Shown here in pieces: positions 46,778 to 56,338 of a stretch of DNA of 64,000 nucleotides (the first letter of the stretch is position 1; each line of letters starts with the position of its first letter). The notes under the pieces were generated by a model. It did no database searches, had not been told where the DNA came from, and was given only the letters and a program-made list of their open reading frames with translations. The translations under genes were made by a program, and so were the position numbers. The stretch is from positions 2,170,001 to 2,234,000 of the forward strand of contig NZ_JAFCJI010000001.1 of the NCBI RefSeq assembly GCF_018131105.1, read 5' to 3'. The DNA comes from Bradyrhizobium manausense. Lineage in GTDB: Bacteria > Pseudomonadota > Alphaproteobacteria > Rhizobiales > Xanthobacteraceae.

Positions 46778-49700
46778 CTATTCCGCCGGTGCGGCCAGCG
46801 CGCGCGGCTCCGACCGCCGGCGCAGGCGGTCGATCAAGAGGTAGATCACGGGCGTCGTATAGAGCGTCAACACCTGCGAAACGAAAAGGCCGCCGATGAT
46901 GGTGATGCCGAGCGGGCGGCGCAACTCCGTGCCCGGACCGGTCGCCACGACCAGCGGAATGCCGGCGAACAGCGCCGCCATGGTGGTCATCAGGATCGGG
47001 CGGAAGCGTGCCTGGCAGGCCTCGAAGATCGCCTCGGCCGACGACAGGCCGCGCTGGCGCTCGGCATCGAGCGCGAAGTCGACCATCATGATGCCGTTCT
47101 TCTTGACGATACCGATCAGGAGGATGATGCCGACGAAGGCGATCACCGTCAGCGGCGTGTTGGTGATCTGAAGCGCCAGCAGCGCGCCGAGACCGGCCGA
47201 GGGCAGCGTCGAGATGATCGTGAGCGGATGGGCAAGGCTCTCATAGAGCACGCCGAGCACGATATACATTGCCACCAGCGCGCCGAGGATCAGCAGTGGC
47301 TGCCGGCCGCTGGTCCTGGCGAAATCGCCGGCATTGCCGTCAAAACTGCCGCGGATGCCTTCGGGCATGTGCAACTCGTCGACCGCGCGCTGGATGTTCT
47401 GCGTGGCGGCCTGGAGCTCGACGCCGGGCAAGGTGTTGAACGACACCGTGGTCGAAGGCACCGACTGCGAATGATAGACAGCGAGCGCGGCGAGCCCGCG
47501 CGTCGCGTGCACCACGGCGGAGAGCGGCACCTGCACGTCGCCGGAGCCTGCGACGTAGATGCGCTCGAGATTGGACGGGTCGACCTGGAATTTCGGATCG
47601 ATCTCCAGCACGGTCATGTACTGGTTGCGCTGAGTGTAGATGATCGAGATCTGGCGCTGCGAGAAGGCGTTGTTCAGGGCATTGTCGATGTCCTGAACCC
47701 TGACGCCGAGTGCCGCCGCCTTCTGGCGATCGATGTTCAATGTCAGCTGAAGTCCACCGGGATCGCGGTCGCTGGAAATGTCGGTGATGCCCTCGACCGT
47801 CTCCATGCGCTTGGCCACGATCGGCGCCCATTTCTGGAGCAGGCCGAGGTCGGTGCTCGAGAGCGTGTACTGGTAGTTGGAATCGCTCTGGCGGCCGCCG
47901 GCGCGCACGTCCTGGGCGGCAAACATGAAGAGGCGGATGCCGGGCACAGGGAAAAGTGCCTTCCGCAACCGGTCGATCACGACCTGGGTCGAGATGTGGT
48001 CGCGCTCCTCAGGCGGCTTCAGACTGATATACATGACGCCGCGGTTCGAGGTCGCGCCCCCCGGCCCGCCTCCACCGCCGACGGTCGACCCGATGCCGGC
48101 CACAGCCGGATCCTGCATCACGATGTCGGCGAGGCGCTGCTGGAGCGTCAGCATCGACTGGAACGAGATGTCGGCCGAGGCCCGCGTCGCGCCGATCACG
48201 AAGCCGGAATCGTCCGTCGGGAAATAGCCCTTGGGCACCTTGATGTAGAGCATCACGGTCAGGCCGATGGTGGCGAAGAACACCAGCAGCGTCAGCAGCG
48301 GAAACTCGAGCACAGCGCGCAAGGTCCGGGTGTAGAACGCGACGATGCGCGACAGCGAACCTTCGATCAGGCGGTCGAACAACGTGGCGGAATCCGACGT
48401 GGTCTGCTTGACGTAATGGGCGCAGATCATCGGCGTGACGGTCAGTGACACCAGCGTCGAGACCACGATCGCGAAGGTCAGGGTCAGCGAGAATTCGCGC
48501 AACAGGCGCCCGACGATGCCGTCCATGAAGATCAGCGGCGTGAACGCCGCGATCAGCGACAGGCTGATCGAGACCACCGTGAAGCCGATCTGCTTGGCGC
48601 CCTCCAGCGCCGCCTGCATCGGCCGCATGCCGTGCTCGAGATTGCGGAACATGTTCTCGATCATGACAATGGCGTCATCGACCACGAAGCCGACCGAGAT
48701 CGCCAGCGCCATCAGCGACAGATTGTCGATCGAGAAGCCGGCGACCCACATCCCCGCGCAGGTTCCGGCCAGCGCCAGCGGCACCGAGATGCCGGCGGCG
48801 ATGGTCGGCGTCATGCGGCGCAGGAACACGAACACCACGACCATGACGAGAATAGCGGTCGCCAGCAGCGTCCACTGCATGTCCATCACGCTCGCGCGGA
48901 TCGTCGAGGTGCGGTCGACCAGGGTGGAGACCTCGACGCCGGCCGGAATCCACTGCTTCAGCGCGGGGATCAGCGCCTTCACCCGGTCGACGGTGTCGAT
49001 GACGTTGGCGTCGCCCTGCTTGGTGATCTGGATCAGCACTGCCGGCTGCTTGTTGAACCAGGCGATCGAGCGCGCGTTGCGGACGGAATCCTCGATGTCG
49101 GCGACGTCGCCGAGCCGAACGAAATTGCCGTTCGAGCTCTTGATGACGATGTCGCGGAATTCCTTCGCGGTACGCATCTGCTTGTTGAGCGCCAACGTCT
49201 CGCTCTGGCGCTCGCCGTTGAAGATGCCGACGGGACCCAGCGGGTTGGCATTGATGATGGCGGTGCGCACGTCGTCGGTCGCGATCCCCGCATTCGACAG
49301 CGCCACAGGATTGAGCTGGATCCGCACCGCCGGCTGATCGGCGCCGGACACGGTGACATCGCCCACGCCCGGAACCTGCGAGATGCGCTGGGCCAGCACG
49401 GTATCGGCGACGTCGTAGATGGCGCTGGCGGATAGCGTCTTCGAGGTCAGCGCCAGCACGAACACCGGCGCGCCGGCCGTGTTGGCCTTGCGAAAGCGCG
49501 GCAGCGCCGGCAGGTCGCTCGGCAGATCGACCAGCGCGGCATTGATGGCGGCCTGCACGTCGCGCGCCGCCTTGTCGATGTTGCGGCCGATGTCGAACTG
49601 GAGCTGGATGTTTGCGGTGCCGAGCGACGACGTCGAGGTGATCTGGTTGATGCCTGCGATTTCGCCGAGCCGCCGCTCCAGCGGTGCGGCCACGGTTGCG

Positions 49701-49882
49701 GCCATGACCGAGGGATCGGCGCCGGGACGACTGGCCGAGACGAAAATGGCGGGGAAGTCGACATTCGGGACGGACGCGACCGGCAAGAACTCGTAAGCAA
49801 CGCCTCCCAGCAGGAACAGTCCGATCGACAGCAGCGTGGTCGCGACCGGGCGGCGGATGAAGGGCTCCGAGATCGATGCCAT
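46778..49882 (-). CDS. RND efflux pump, inner-membrane subunit (MdtC-like)
   Basis: This 1034-residue RND (HAE1/AcrB-type) permease starts MASISEPFIRRPVATTLLSI, the family opening. It has twelve expected helices, two large periplasmic loops, and a proton-relay helix 4 with conserved Asp in SVGFVVDDAIVMIENM. The start at 49882 shares a base with the stop of the previous pump gene (TGATG); open frame upstream is antisense-like and ignored. Two different pump subunits side by side recall MdtB-MdtC, which form a heterotrimer in E. coli. Confidence 0.92.
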   Translation of the reverse strand: MASISEPFIRRPVATTLLSIGLFLLGGVAYEFLPVASVPNVDFPAIFVSASRPGADPSVMAATVAAPLERRLGEIAGINQITSTSSLGTANIQLQFDIGRNIDKAARDVQAAINAALVDLPSDLPALPRFRKANTAGAPVFVLALTSKTLSASAIYDVADTVLAQRISQVPGVGDVTVSGADQPAVRIQLNPVALSNAGIATDDVRTAIINANPLGPVGIFNGERQSETLALNKQMRTAKEFRDIVIKSSNGNFVRLGDVADIEDSVRNARSIAWFNKQPAVLIQITKQGDANVIDTVDRVKALIPALKQWIPAGVEVSTLVDRTSTIRASVMDMQWTLLATAILVMVVVFVFLRRMTPTIAAGISVPLALAGTCAGMWVAGFSIDNLSLMALAISVGFVVDDAIVMIENMFRNLEHGMRPMQAALEGAKQIGFTVVSISLSLIAAFTPLIFMDGIVGRLLREFSLTLTFAIVVSTLVSLTVTPMICAHYVKQTTSDSATLFDRLIEGSLSRIVAFYTRTLRAVLEFPLLTLLVFFATIGLTVMLYIKVPKGYFPTDDSGFVIGATRASADISFQSMLTLQQRLADIVMQDPAVAGIGSTVGGGGGPGGATSNRGVMYISLKPPEERDHISTQVVIDRLRKALFPVPGIRLFMFAAQDVRAGGRQSDSNYQYTLSSTDLGLLQKWAPIVAKRMETVEGITDISSDRDPGGLQLTLNIDRQKAAALGVRVQDIDNALNNAFSQRQISIIYTQRNQYMTVLEIDPKFQVDPSNLERIYVAGSGDVQVPLSAVVHATRGLAALAVYHSQSVPSTTVSFNTLPGVELQAATQNIQRAVDELHMPEGIRGSFDGNAGDFARTSGRQPLLILGALVAMYIVLGVLYESLAHPLTIISTLPSAGLGALLALQITNTPLTVIAFVGIILLIGIVKKNGIMMVDFALDAERQRGLSSAEAIFEACQARFRPILMTTMAALFAGIPLVVATGPGTELRRPLGITIIGGLFVSQVLTLYTTPVIYLLIDRLRRRSEPRALAAPAE

Positions 49883-52800
49883 CACTGCATCCCCTCGGTC
49901 GCGCCAGCCGTGGGCGGCGCGTCGGGTTCCGGCGGCGGCAGCGCCTGCTCCAGGCGGCGGTTGATGCGGTCGAGCGCGAGGTAGATCACGGGCGTGGTGT
50001 AGAGCGTCAGCAACTGGCTCAGCAGCAGGCCGCCGATGATGGAAATGCCGAGCGGGAAGCGCAGCTCGGCGCCGGTGCCGCTCTCGATCGCCAGCGGCAG
50101 CGCGCCGAACAGCGCGGCCAGCGTCGTCATCATGATCGGGCGGAAGCGCAACAGGCAGGCCTGCACGATGGCCTCGTCCGGCGGCATGCCCTGCCCGCGC
50201 TCGGCCTCCAGCGCGAAGTCGATCATCATGATCGCGTTCTTCTTGACGATGCCCATCAGCAGGATGATGCCGATCAGGCCGATGACCGAGAGGTCCTGCC
50301 CGCACAGGATCAGCGCCAGGATGGCGCCGACGCCGGCCGAGGGCAGCGTCGAGAGAATGGTGATCGGATGGATGTAGCTCTCATAGAGCACACCCAGCAC
50401 GATGTAGATGGTGATGACGGCGGCGAGCAGCAGCCAGGGCTGACCGGCCAGCGCCTTGGCGAATTCTGCGGCGTCGCCGGCATAGACGCCGACGATGCTG
50501 TTGGGCATCTCGATCCGGGTCTCGATCGCCTTGACCGCCTCGACGGCATCGCCGAGCGCTGCACCCGGCGCGAGGTTGAAGGAGAGCGAGATCGCCGGGA
50601 ATTGCGCCTGATGCGAGATCGCGAGCGGTGCCGTGGTTCGCTTCAGCGTCGCCACCGCGTCGAGCGGCACCTGGGCGTTGGGTGCGCCGGCGGTCGCGCT
50701 GGCACCGCCCGGCAGATAGAGCTTTGACAGGATCGAGGGATCGCGCTGGTACATCGGCAGCGCCTCCAGCACTACGCGGTACTGGTTGGCCTGGCCGTAG
50801 ATGGTCGAGATCTGGCGCTGCGCGAACGCATCGTTCAGCGTGTCGGTGATCGCCTGGAGGCTGACGCCGAGCTGGCCGGCGCGGGTGCGGTCGACGTCGA
50901 GCTGCGCGCGCAGGCCGCCTTCCTGCGCCTCCGAGGAGACGTCGCGGAACAACGGATCGCGCCGCATCTCGTCGACGAGCTTTCGCGCCCATTCCGACAC
51001 CAGCGCCGCATCGGTGCCGGTCAGCGTGTACTGGTATTGCGAGCGGCTCGACTGGGTCGAGATCTGCACGTCCTGCACCGGCTGGAAGTAGACGGTCATG
51101 CCGGGGATGCCGGAGACCTTGTCCTTGAGGCGGGCAATGACCACGCTGACATCGTCGCGCCGCTCGCCGCGCGGCTTCAGGGTCATGACGAGGCGTCCGA
51201 CATTCGTGGTCGGGTTGACCGAGCCGGCGCCGATCACCGAGACCACACCAGTCACGTCAGGATCGGCCTTGATGGCGTCGGCGGCATCGGCCTGCCGCTT
51301 CTGCATCTCCGCGAACGACACGTCGGGCCCGGCTTCGGTGACCGCCGTGATCGATGCCGTGTCCTGAAGCGGCAGGAAACCCTTCGGCGCGACGACGTAG
51401 AGGACCAGGGTTGCGACCAGCGTCGCGAAGGTGACGACCAGCGTGGTGCGCTGGTGCCGCAACACCACGAGAAGCGTGCGGTGGTAGAATTCGACAGTGC
51501 GGTCGATGAAGCGGCTGACGGCGGCGAGCCCCGGCACCGTCATCTCCTCATGGGCGTGCTTGAGCAGCCGCGAGCACATCATCGGCGTCAGCGTCAGCGA
51601 CACCACCGCGGAGGTCACGACGGCGATGGTTAGCGTCAGCGCGAATTCGCGGAACATGCGTCCCACGAGGCCCGACATGAACAAAAGCGGGATGAACACC
51701 GCAATCAGCGAGACGGTCAGCGAGATCACGGTGAAGCCGATCTCGCTCGCGCCCTTGAGCGAGGCGGTCATCGCGTTGTCGCCGTTCTCCATGTGGCGGA
51801 CGATGTTCTCGATCATGACGATGGCGTCGTCGACGACGAAGCCGGTGCCGATCGTGAGCGCCATCAGTGACAGATTGTCGAGGCTGAAGCCGGCAAAATA
51901 CATGATGCCGAAGCTCGTGATCAGCGACAGCGGCAGCGCCACGCCGGCGATGATCGTTGCGCGCAGCGAGCGCAGGAACAGCAGCACGACCAGCGTCACC
52001 AGCACGACGGCGAGGACCAGCGTGAACTGCACGTCGTGGACGGAGGCCCTGATGGTGACGGTGCGGTCGGAGACGATGGTGAGTTTCACGCCCGCCGGAA
52101 TTGCGCGCTGGACCTTGGGGATCTCGGCGCGGATCTGCTTGACGACGTCGATGACGTTGGCGCCGGGCTGGCGCTGGATGTCGATGATGACGGCCGGCGT
52201 GCCCTGGTACCAGCCGCCGGTGCGGTCGTTCTCGAGCCCGTCGACGATCTGCGCGACGTCGCCGATCGTCACGGGCGAGCCGTTGCGGTAGGCGATGATG
52301 ATCGGCCGATAGGCGTCGGCAGCCGCGATCTGGTCGTTGGCGGCGATGATGTAGGCTTGCTGGGCGCCGTCGAGCGAGCCCTTCGGACCGGAGACGTTGG
52401 CGTTGGCGATTGCGGCGCGCAAATCCTCCATCGCGATACCGTAGGCGGCGAGCCGCGCCAGATCGGCCTGGATGCGCACGGCCGGCTTCAGCCCGCCGAG
52501 CACGGAGACGCGGCCGACGCCGGAAATCTGGCTGAGCCGCTGCGCCAGCAGCGTGTCGGCGATGTCGCTCATCGCGCGCAACGAGATCGTGTCCGAGCGA
52601 AGCGCCAGCGTCATGACCGGCGCATCGGCCGGGTTCACCTTGGCGTAGGTCGGCGGATAAGGCAGCGTCTTGGGCAGCACGCCGGCGGCGGCGTTGATCG
52701 CGGCCTGCACGTCCTGCGTCGCGCCATCGATGTCGCGGTTGAGGTCGAACTGGAGCGATATCTGGCTGACGCCGAACGAGCTCGTCGAGTTCATGGACGT

Positions 52801-53031
52801 CAGCGACGGGATCTGGCCCAGCTGCCGCTCCAGGGGCGCGGTGATCAGCGAGGCGATCACGTCGGGGCTCGCGCCCGGCAGCTGCGTCGACACCTGCACG
52901 GTCGGGAAGTCGACCTGCGGCAGCGCGGACACCGGCAGCGCGAAATAGCCGAGCGCGCCGCCAATCAGCAGCGCAATGCCGAGCAGCGAAGTCGCGATCG
53001 GCCGGCGGATGAAGGGTTCTGAGACACCCAT
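49882..53031 (-). CDS. RND efflux pump, inner-membrane subunit (MdtB-like)
   Basis: This 1049-residue RND permease starts MGVSEPFIRRPIATSLLGIA. The proton-relay segment reads TIGTGFVVDDAIVMIENIV. It follows the membrane fusion gene by 36 bases and couples to the second pump gene by TGATG. The pair probably exports drugs or plant phenolics; the substrate cannot be deduced. Confidence 0.92.
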   Translation of the reverse strand: MGVSEPFIRRPIATSLLGIALLIGGALGYFALPVSALPQVDFPTVQVSTQLPGASPDVIASLITAPLERQLGQIPSLTSMNSTSSFGVSQISLQFDLNRDIDGATQDVQAAINAAAGVLPKTLPYPPTYAKVNPADAPVMTLALRSDTISLRAMSDIADTLLAQRLSQISGVGRVSVLGGLKPAVRIQADLARLAAYGIAMEDLRAAIANANVSGPKGSLDGAQQAYIIAANDQIAAADAYRPIIIAYRNGSPVTIGDVAQIVDGLENDRTGGWYQGTPAVIIDIQRQPGANVIDVVKQIRAEIPKVQRAIPAGVKLTIVSDRTVTIRASVHDVQFTLVLAVVLVTLVVLLFLRSLRATIIAGVALPLSLITSFGIMYFAGFSLDNLSLMALTIGTGFVVDDAIVMIENIVRHMENGDNAMTASLKGASEIGFTVISLTVSLIAVFIPLLFMSGLVGRMFREFALTLTIAVVTSAVVSLTLTPMMCSRLLKHAHEEMTVPGLAAVSRFIDRTVEFYHRTLLVVLRHQRTTLVVTFATLVATLVLYVVAPKGFLPLQDTASITAVTEAGPDVSFAEMQKRQADAADAIKADPDVTGVVSVIGAGSVNPTTNVGRLVMTLKPRGERRDDVSVVIARLKDKVSGIPGMTVYFQPVQDVQISTQSSRSQYQYTLTGTDAALVSEWARKLVDEMRRDPLFRDVSSEAQEGGLRAQLDVDRTRAGQLGVSLQAITDTLNDAFAQRQISTIYGQANQYRVVLEALPMYQRDPSILSKLYLPGGASATAGAPNAQVPLDAVATLKRTTAPLAISHQAQFPAISLSFNLAPGAALGDAVEAVKAIETRIEMPNSIVGVYAGDAAEFAKALAGQPWLLLAAVITIYIVLGVLYESYIHPITILSTLPSAGVGAILALILCGQDLSVIGLIGIILLMGIVKKNAIMMIDFALEAERGQGMPPDEAIVQACLLRFRPIMMTTLAALFGALPLAIESGTGAELRFPLGISIIGGLLLSQLLTLYTTPVIYLALDRINRRLEQALPPPEPDAPPTAGATEGMQ

Positions 53032-53067
53032 GAGATGCGCCTGCCGCTCAGGCGGCCGTTGCCGGGA

Positions 53068-54480
53068 TCATGGCTGTTTGGCTCCAGGTCCCGATTGTTG
53101 AGCCCCCGGCCCCGGCGCCGGTCCGGTCTGCCCCTTCTGGTCACCTTCGCTGGTCTTCCGCTTGGCGCGGAACTCGCCATCCTTGCCTTGGCCATCCTTC
53201 TGGCCGTCCTTGGCCTGACCACCCTTCCCGTCGCCCTGCGGCGTGCGCGTGCGCTTGCGCGGGGCGAGGTCGGCCGACGGCGTCTGCTCATCGCGACCGA
53301 TGATGACCTTGGATCCGTCGGACAGGTTCGCAAAGCCCGTGGTGACCACCTTGTCGTCTGCCGTCAGGCCGCTCGCAATGACCGCATCATGCTCGTTCTG
53401 CTGCGTCACCGTCACGGGCTTGGCCGTCACGACGTTGTCCGCGCCGATGACGTAGCTGAACGTGCCGATCGGGCCGCGCTGCACGGCCGATGTCGGCACC
53501 ACCAGCGCCTGCGGCAGGGTCTCGACCTTGAGGCGGACATTGACGAACTGGCCGGGCCAGAGCTGGTAATTGGCGTTGGGGAATTCCGCCTTGAGCTTGA
53601 GCGTCCCGGTGGTCTGGTCGACCTGGTTGTCGATGCCGGTGAGCTTGCCGGTGTCGATCACGGTGACGCCGTCGTTGCCGAACACGTCGACCGACAGCGC
53701 GCCCTTCGCCGCGGCGGCATTGACGCGCATGATCTGCTGCTGCGGCAGGCTGAACCACACCGCGATCGGCTGCAATTGCGTGATGACGACGAGACCGGTG
53801 GTGTCGGAGGCGTGGATGATGTTGCCCTGGTCGACCTGGCGGAGGCCGACGCGGCCCGAGAGCGGCGCCACGATCTTGGTGTAGCTCAGCGTCGCCGCCG
53901 CATTGTCGATGGAGGCCTGGTCAGCCTTGACCAGCGCCTCGGTCTGGGCGACCGCCGCGCGCTGGGTGTCGGCCTGCTGCTTGGAGCCGGCATTGGAGGC
54001 TGCGAGCTGCTCGTAGCGCGTCAGGTCGATGCGCTGGTTGGCGAGTTGGGCTTCGTCCTGGGCCTTCTTGGCGACGGCCTGGTCATAGGTTGCCTGATAG
54101 AGCGCCGGGTCAATTTCGCCGAGCACGTCGCCCTTCTTGACGTCCTGGCCCTCCGTGAACTTCACGGCGATCAGCTTCCCGTCGACCTGGGAGCGCACGG
54201 TGACGGTGTTGAGCGCGCGGACCGCGCCGACGCCGTCGAGATAGACAGGTACGTCCTGAACCTTCGGCGTCGCCGCCAGCACCGGGACCGGCAGATCCGG
54301 GCGCTGCTGGCCGCGGCCGTTCGTCTGCTGTTGCGGCTGCTGATGCCACAGGGTCCAGCCGAGATAGCCAAGGCCGCCGAGGATCGCGAGCGTGATCAGG
54401 GTCATGACGAAGCCGCGGCCGCGCGACTTTCTCGCCGTCCCTTCTCTGGCGCCGTCCTTCGTATCCGGCTTAAAGAGCAT
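53068..54480 (-). CDS. RND periplasmic adaptor (membrane fusion protein, MdtA-like)
   Basis: This 470-residue adaptor has one N-terminal helix (FVMTLITLAILGGLGYLGWTLW), a lipoyl/hairpin region (VTVRSQVDGKLIAVKFTEGQ) and a beta-barrel. A low-complexity basic, Gly-, Lys- and Gln-rich tail (about the last 60 residues) is unusual. The ATG at 54480 overlaps the outer-membrane gene stop by 11 bases, so the four efflux genes form one operon. Confidence 0.92.
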   Translation of the reverse strand: MLFKPDTKDGAREGTARKSRGRGFVMTLITLAILGGLGYLGWTLWHQQPQQQTNGRGQQRPDLPVPVLAATPKVQDVPVYLDGVGAVRALNTVTVRSQVDGKLIAVKFTEGQDVKKGDVLGEIDPALYQATYDQAVAKKAQDEAQLANQRIDLTRYEQLAASNAGSKQQADTQRAAVAQTEALVKADQASIDNAAATLSYTKIVAPLSGRVGLRQVDQGNIIHASDTTGLVVITQLQPIAVWFSLPQQQIMRVNAAAAKGALSVDVFGNDGVTVIDTGKLTGIDNQVDQTTGTLKLKAEFPNANYQLWPGQFVNVRLKVETLPQALVVPTSAVQRGPIGTFSYVIGADNVVTAKPVTVTQQNEHDAVIASGLTADDKVVTTGFANLSDGSKVIIGRDEQTPSADLAPRKRTRTPQGDGKGGQAKDGQKDGQGKDGEFRAKRKTSEGDQKGQTGPAPGPGAQQSGPGAKQP

Positions 54481-55945
54481 TGACCGGTTTCTCCATGCGC
54501 GGCTCCCAGCCGCCGCCGAGCGCCTGATAGAGGCTGACGATGGCAAGAAGGCGCGCGAGCTGCGCCTGTGACAGCGCATCTTCAGCCTGGAACAGCGTCA
54601 GCTGCGTGTTGAGCACGGTCACGATATCGGCCGTGCCGGCGCGCAACTGCTGCTCGGCAAGATCGAAGGCGCGCCGCGAAGCAGTGACCACATCGCGCTG
54701 CAACTGCAGCTTGATCGTGGTCTGCTTGATTGAAAATAGTGCGTTGTCGACGTCAGTGAAGGCCTGAACGATGGTCTTGCGGTAGGTCTGCAGCAACTCA
54801 TCCTGCCGCGCCTTGGCGTACTCGAAATTGCCGAGGATCTTGCCACCGTCGAAGATCGGCTGGGTCGCGCTGCCGACCAGCTGGAAGAACGCCGCGTGCG
54901 GCTGGAACAGCGAGACCAGCGCCGAGCTCTGATAGCCGCCATTGCCGGTGAGCTGGATAGTCGGGAAGAACTGCGCGCGGGCGTTGCCGATGTTGGCGGT
55001 GGCGGAGGCGAGCTGTGCCTCCTGCCGGCGAATGTCAGGCCGCTGCGTCAGCAGCTCCGACGGCAGGCCGGGCGTGACGCGCGGGATCGCAATCCGGTCG
55101 AGTGAGCCGCCTGCAAGCCGCACGCTCTCCGGCGGGCGCGAGACCAGCACCGCGAGCGCATTGGTGTTCTGGTCGAGCGTCTGCCGCAGCGGCGGCACCA
55201 GCGCCTTCTGGTTGGCGAGCACGCTCTCCTGCTGGGCGACGTCGAGATCGGTGCCCGTGCCGGCCTTGCGGCGCTCACTGACGGCATCGAGGATGCGCTG
55301 GGCGCTGGCGATATTGCGCTGGGCGGTGCGCAGGCGGTCTTGCGAGGACAACACCTGGAAATAGGCGTTGGCGACGGCTGCGAGCGTCGTCAGGGCGACG
55401 GTGTCGCGGTCGAAGCGGTTGGCCTTGGCAGTCTCCTCCGCCGTTTGCAGCGCGTCGCGGTTCTGGCCCCAGAAATCGAGCTGGTAGCTGGCGCTCAGCG
55501 ATGCCTGGTAGTTGACGACCTCACGGCCACCATTGGTGAGCCCCGAAGCCGAAGAGCCGGACGTGCGCGAATAAGCCTCTTGTCCGGTTCCCGACAGGCT
55601 CGGCAGCAGCGCCGCACCGGCCTGGCGGGCCTGTGCGTCGGCTTCGACGATGCGCGCAACCGCCGCCGCGATGTCGAGATTGACCGTCTGCGCCTCTTCC
55701 ATCAATTGCGTCAGCTCTCTCGAGCGGAAGCCACGCCACCAATCCAGCGTCGGCGGCGCATCGGCCTTCCCGGCGTATTTGTATTGCGCGGGAACGTCGA
55801 GCGCAGGATCGGGAAGATCCTGCGTCAGTACGCAGGCGCCCGAACTCGAGGCCAGGCACAGCACGGCGACCGCACGCAGCGTGCGGGACGCAGAACCCAG
55901 AAGTGGCCTCCTGGCGACGGCCGAAACCCGCTGTGTCACATCCAC
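54470..55945 (-). CDS. Outer-membrane efflux lipoprotein (NodT/OprM family)
   Basis: This 491-residue outer-membrane factor carries a lipoprotein signal with cysteine in SSSGACVL near residue 38. Two OEP repeats follow (LTQLMEEAQTVNLDIAAAVARI and later SELLTQRPDIRRQEAQLASA, the NodT-family motif). It is the first gene of the RND operon and distinct from the tolC gene at 36409. The start is GTG 55945 or GTG 55939; a G-rich SD (AGGGGGTGG) lies just ahead. Confidence 0.92.
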   Translation of the reverse strand: MDVTQRVSAVARRPLLGSASRTLRAVAVLCLASSSGACVLTQDLPDPALDVPAQYKYAGKADAPPTLDWWRGFRSRELTQLMEEAQTVNLDIAAAVARIVEADAQARQAGAALLPSLSGTGQEAYSRTSGSSASGLTNGGREVVNYQASLSASYQLDFWGQNRDALQTAEETAKANRFDRDTVALTTLAAVANAYFQVLSSQDRLRTAQRNIASAQRILDAVSERRKAGTGTDLDVAQQESVLANQKALVPPLRQTLDQNTNALAVLVSRPPESVRLAGGSLDRIAIPRVTPGLPSELLTQRPDIRRQEAQLASATANIGNARAQFFPTIQLTGNGGYQSSALVSLFQPHAAFFQLVGSATQPIFDGGKILGNFEYAKARQDELLQTYRKTIVQAFTDVDNALFSIKQTTIKLQLQRDVVTASRRAFDLAEQQLRAGTADIVTVLNTQLTLFQAEDALSQAQLARLLAIVSLYQALGGGWEPRMEKPVNAL

Positions 55946-56085
55946 CCCCTGCCGGGCAGATCATGCCGCCACCGCGCGGTCGGCTTAGCCGATTCGCGGG
56001 CGGACGACCGGACGTATTGATCTAACTCGTTCACAGCGTGATGCTTTCTGCGGAACCTGAAATCGATACTAGCCGGACGCGGAAC

Positions 56086-56102
56086 TGCGGGACAGTCCCG
56101 CA
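56086..56102. promoter_or_regulatory. Perfect palindrome upstream of the RND operon
   Basis: TGCGGGAC and GTCCCGCA flank one central base, a perfect 17-bp palindrome about 140 bases before the efflux operon start in the 393-base divergent gap. It is a candidate operator, for example of a TetR- or MarR-type repressor encoded elsewhere. Confidence 0.5.
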
Positions 56103-56183
56103 CCTGCGAAGCGCACATCCGAACGCGACGGCACCGAGATCATCGAAATGCAAGATGTGCCTGTCTTGCAGAGGTTTTTTCAC

Positions 56184-56200
56184 TTCCGAAACGTTCGGAA
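56184..56200. promoter_or_regulatory. Inverted repeat in the RND / FAD-oxidoreductase gap
   Basis: TTCCGAA and TTCGGAA flank a 3-base centre (17 bp), 139 bases before the FAD oxidoreductase start. It is a second candidate operator in the same divergent gap and has a different sequence from the first. Nothing else is recognisable in 55946-56338. Confidence 0.45.
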
Positions 56201-56338
56201 ACTGAACCAAGCTTACCAAGATTTCATGTGATATTGCAGCCACAGTTGCACTGAAGCCGCAGACTTGGGCCCGCACTCCACTGAAACCCGCGCCGCAACG
56301 CACCGTAGCTTGTCCACACGAGGCAGGGACATTGACGC

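Noticed and set aside
49883..50305. N-terminal extension of the second RND pump frame
   Set aside because: It overlaps the first pump gene in another frame; MASISEPFIRRP at 49882 is the usual start and couples to the previous stop by TGATG.
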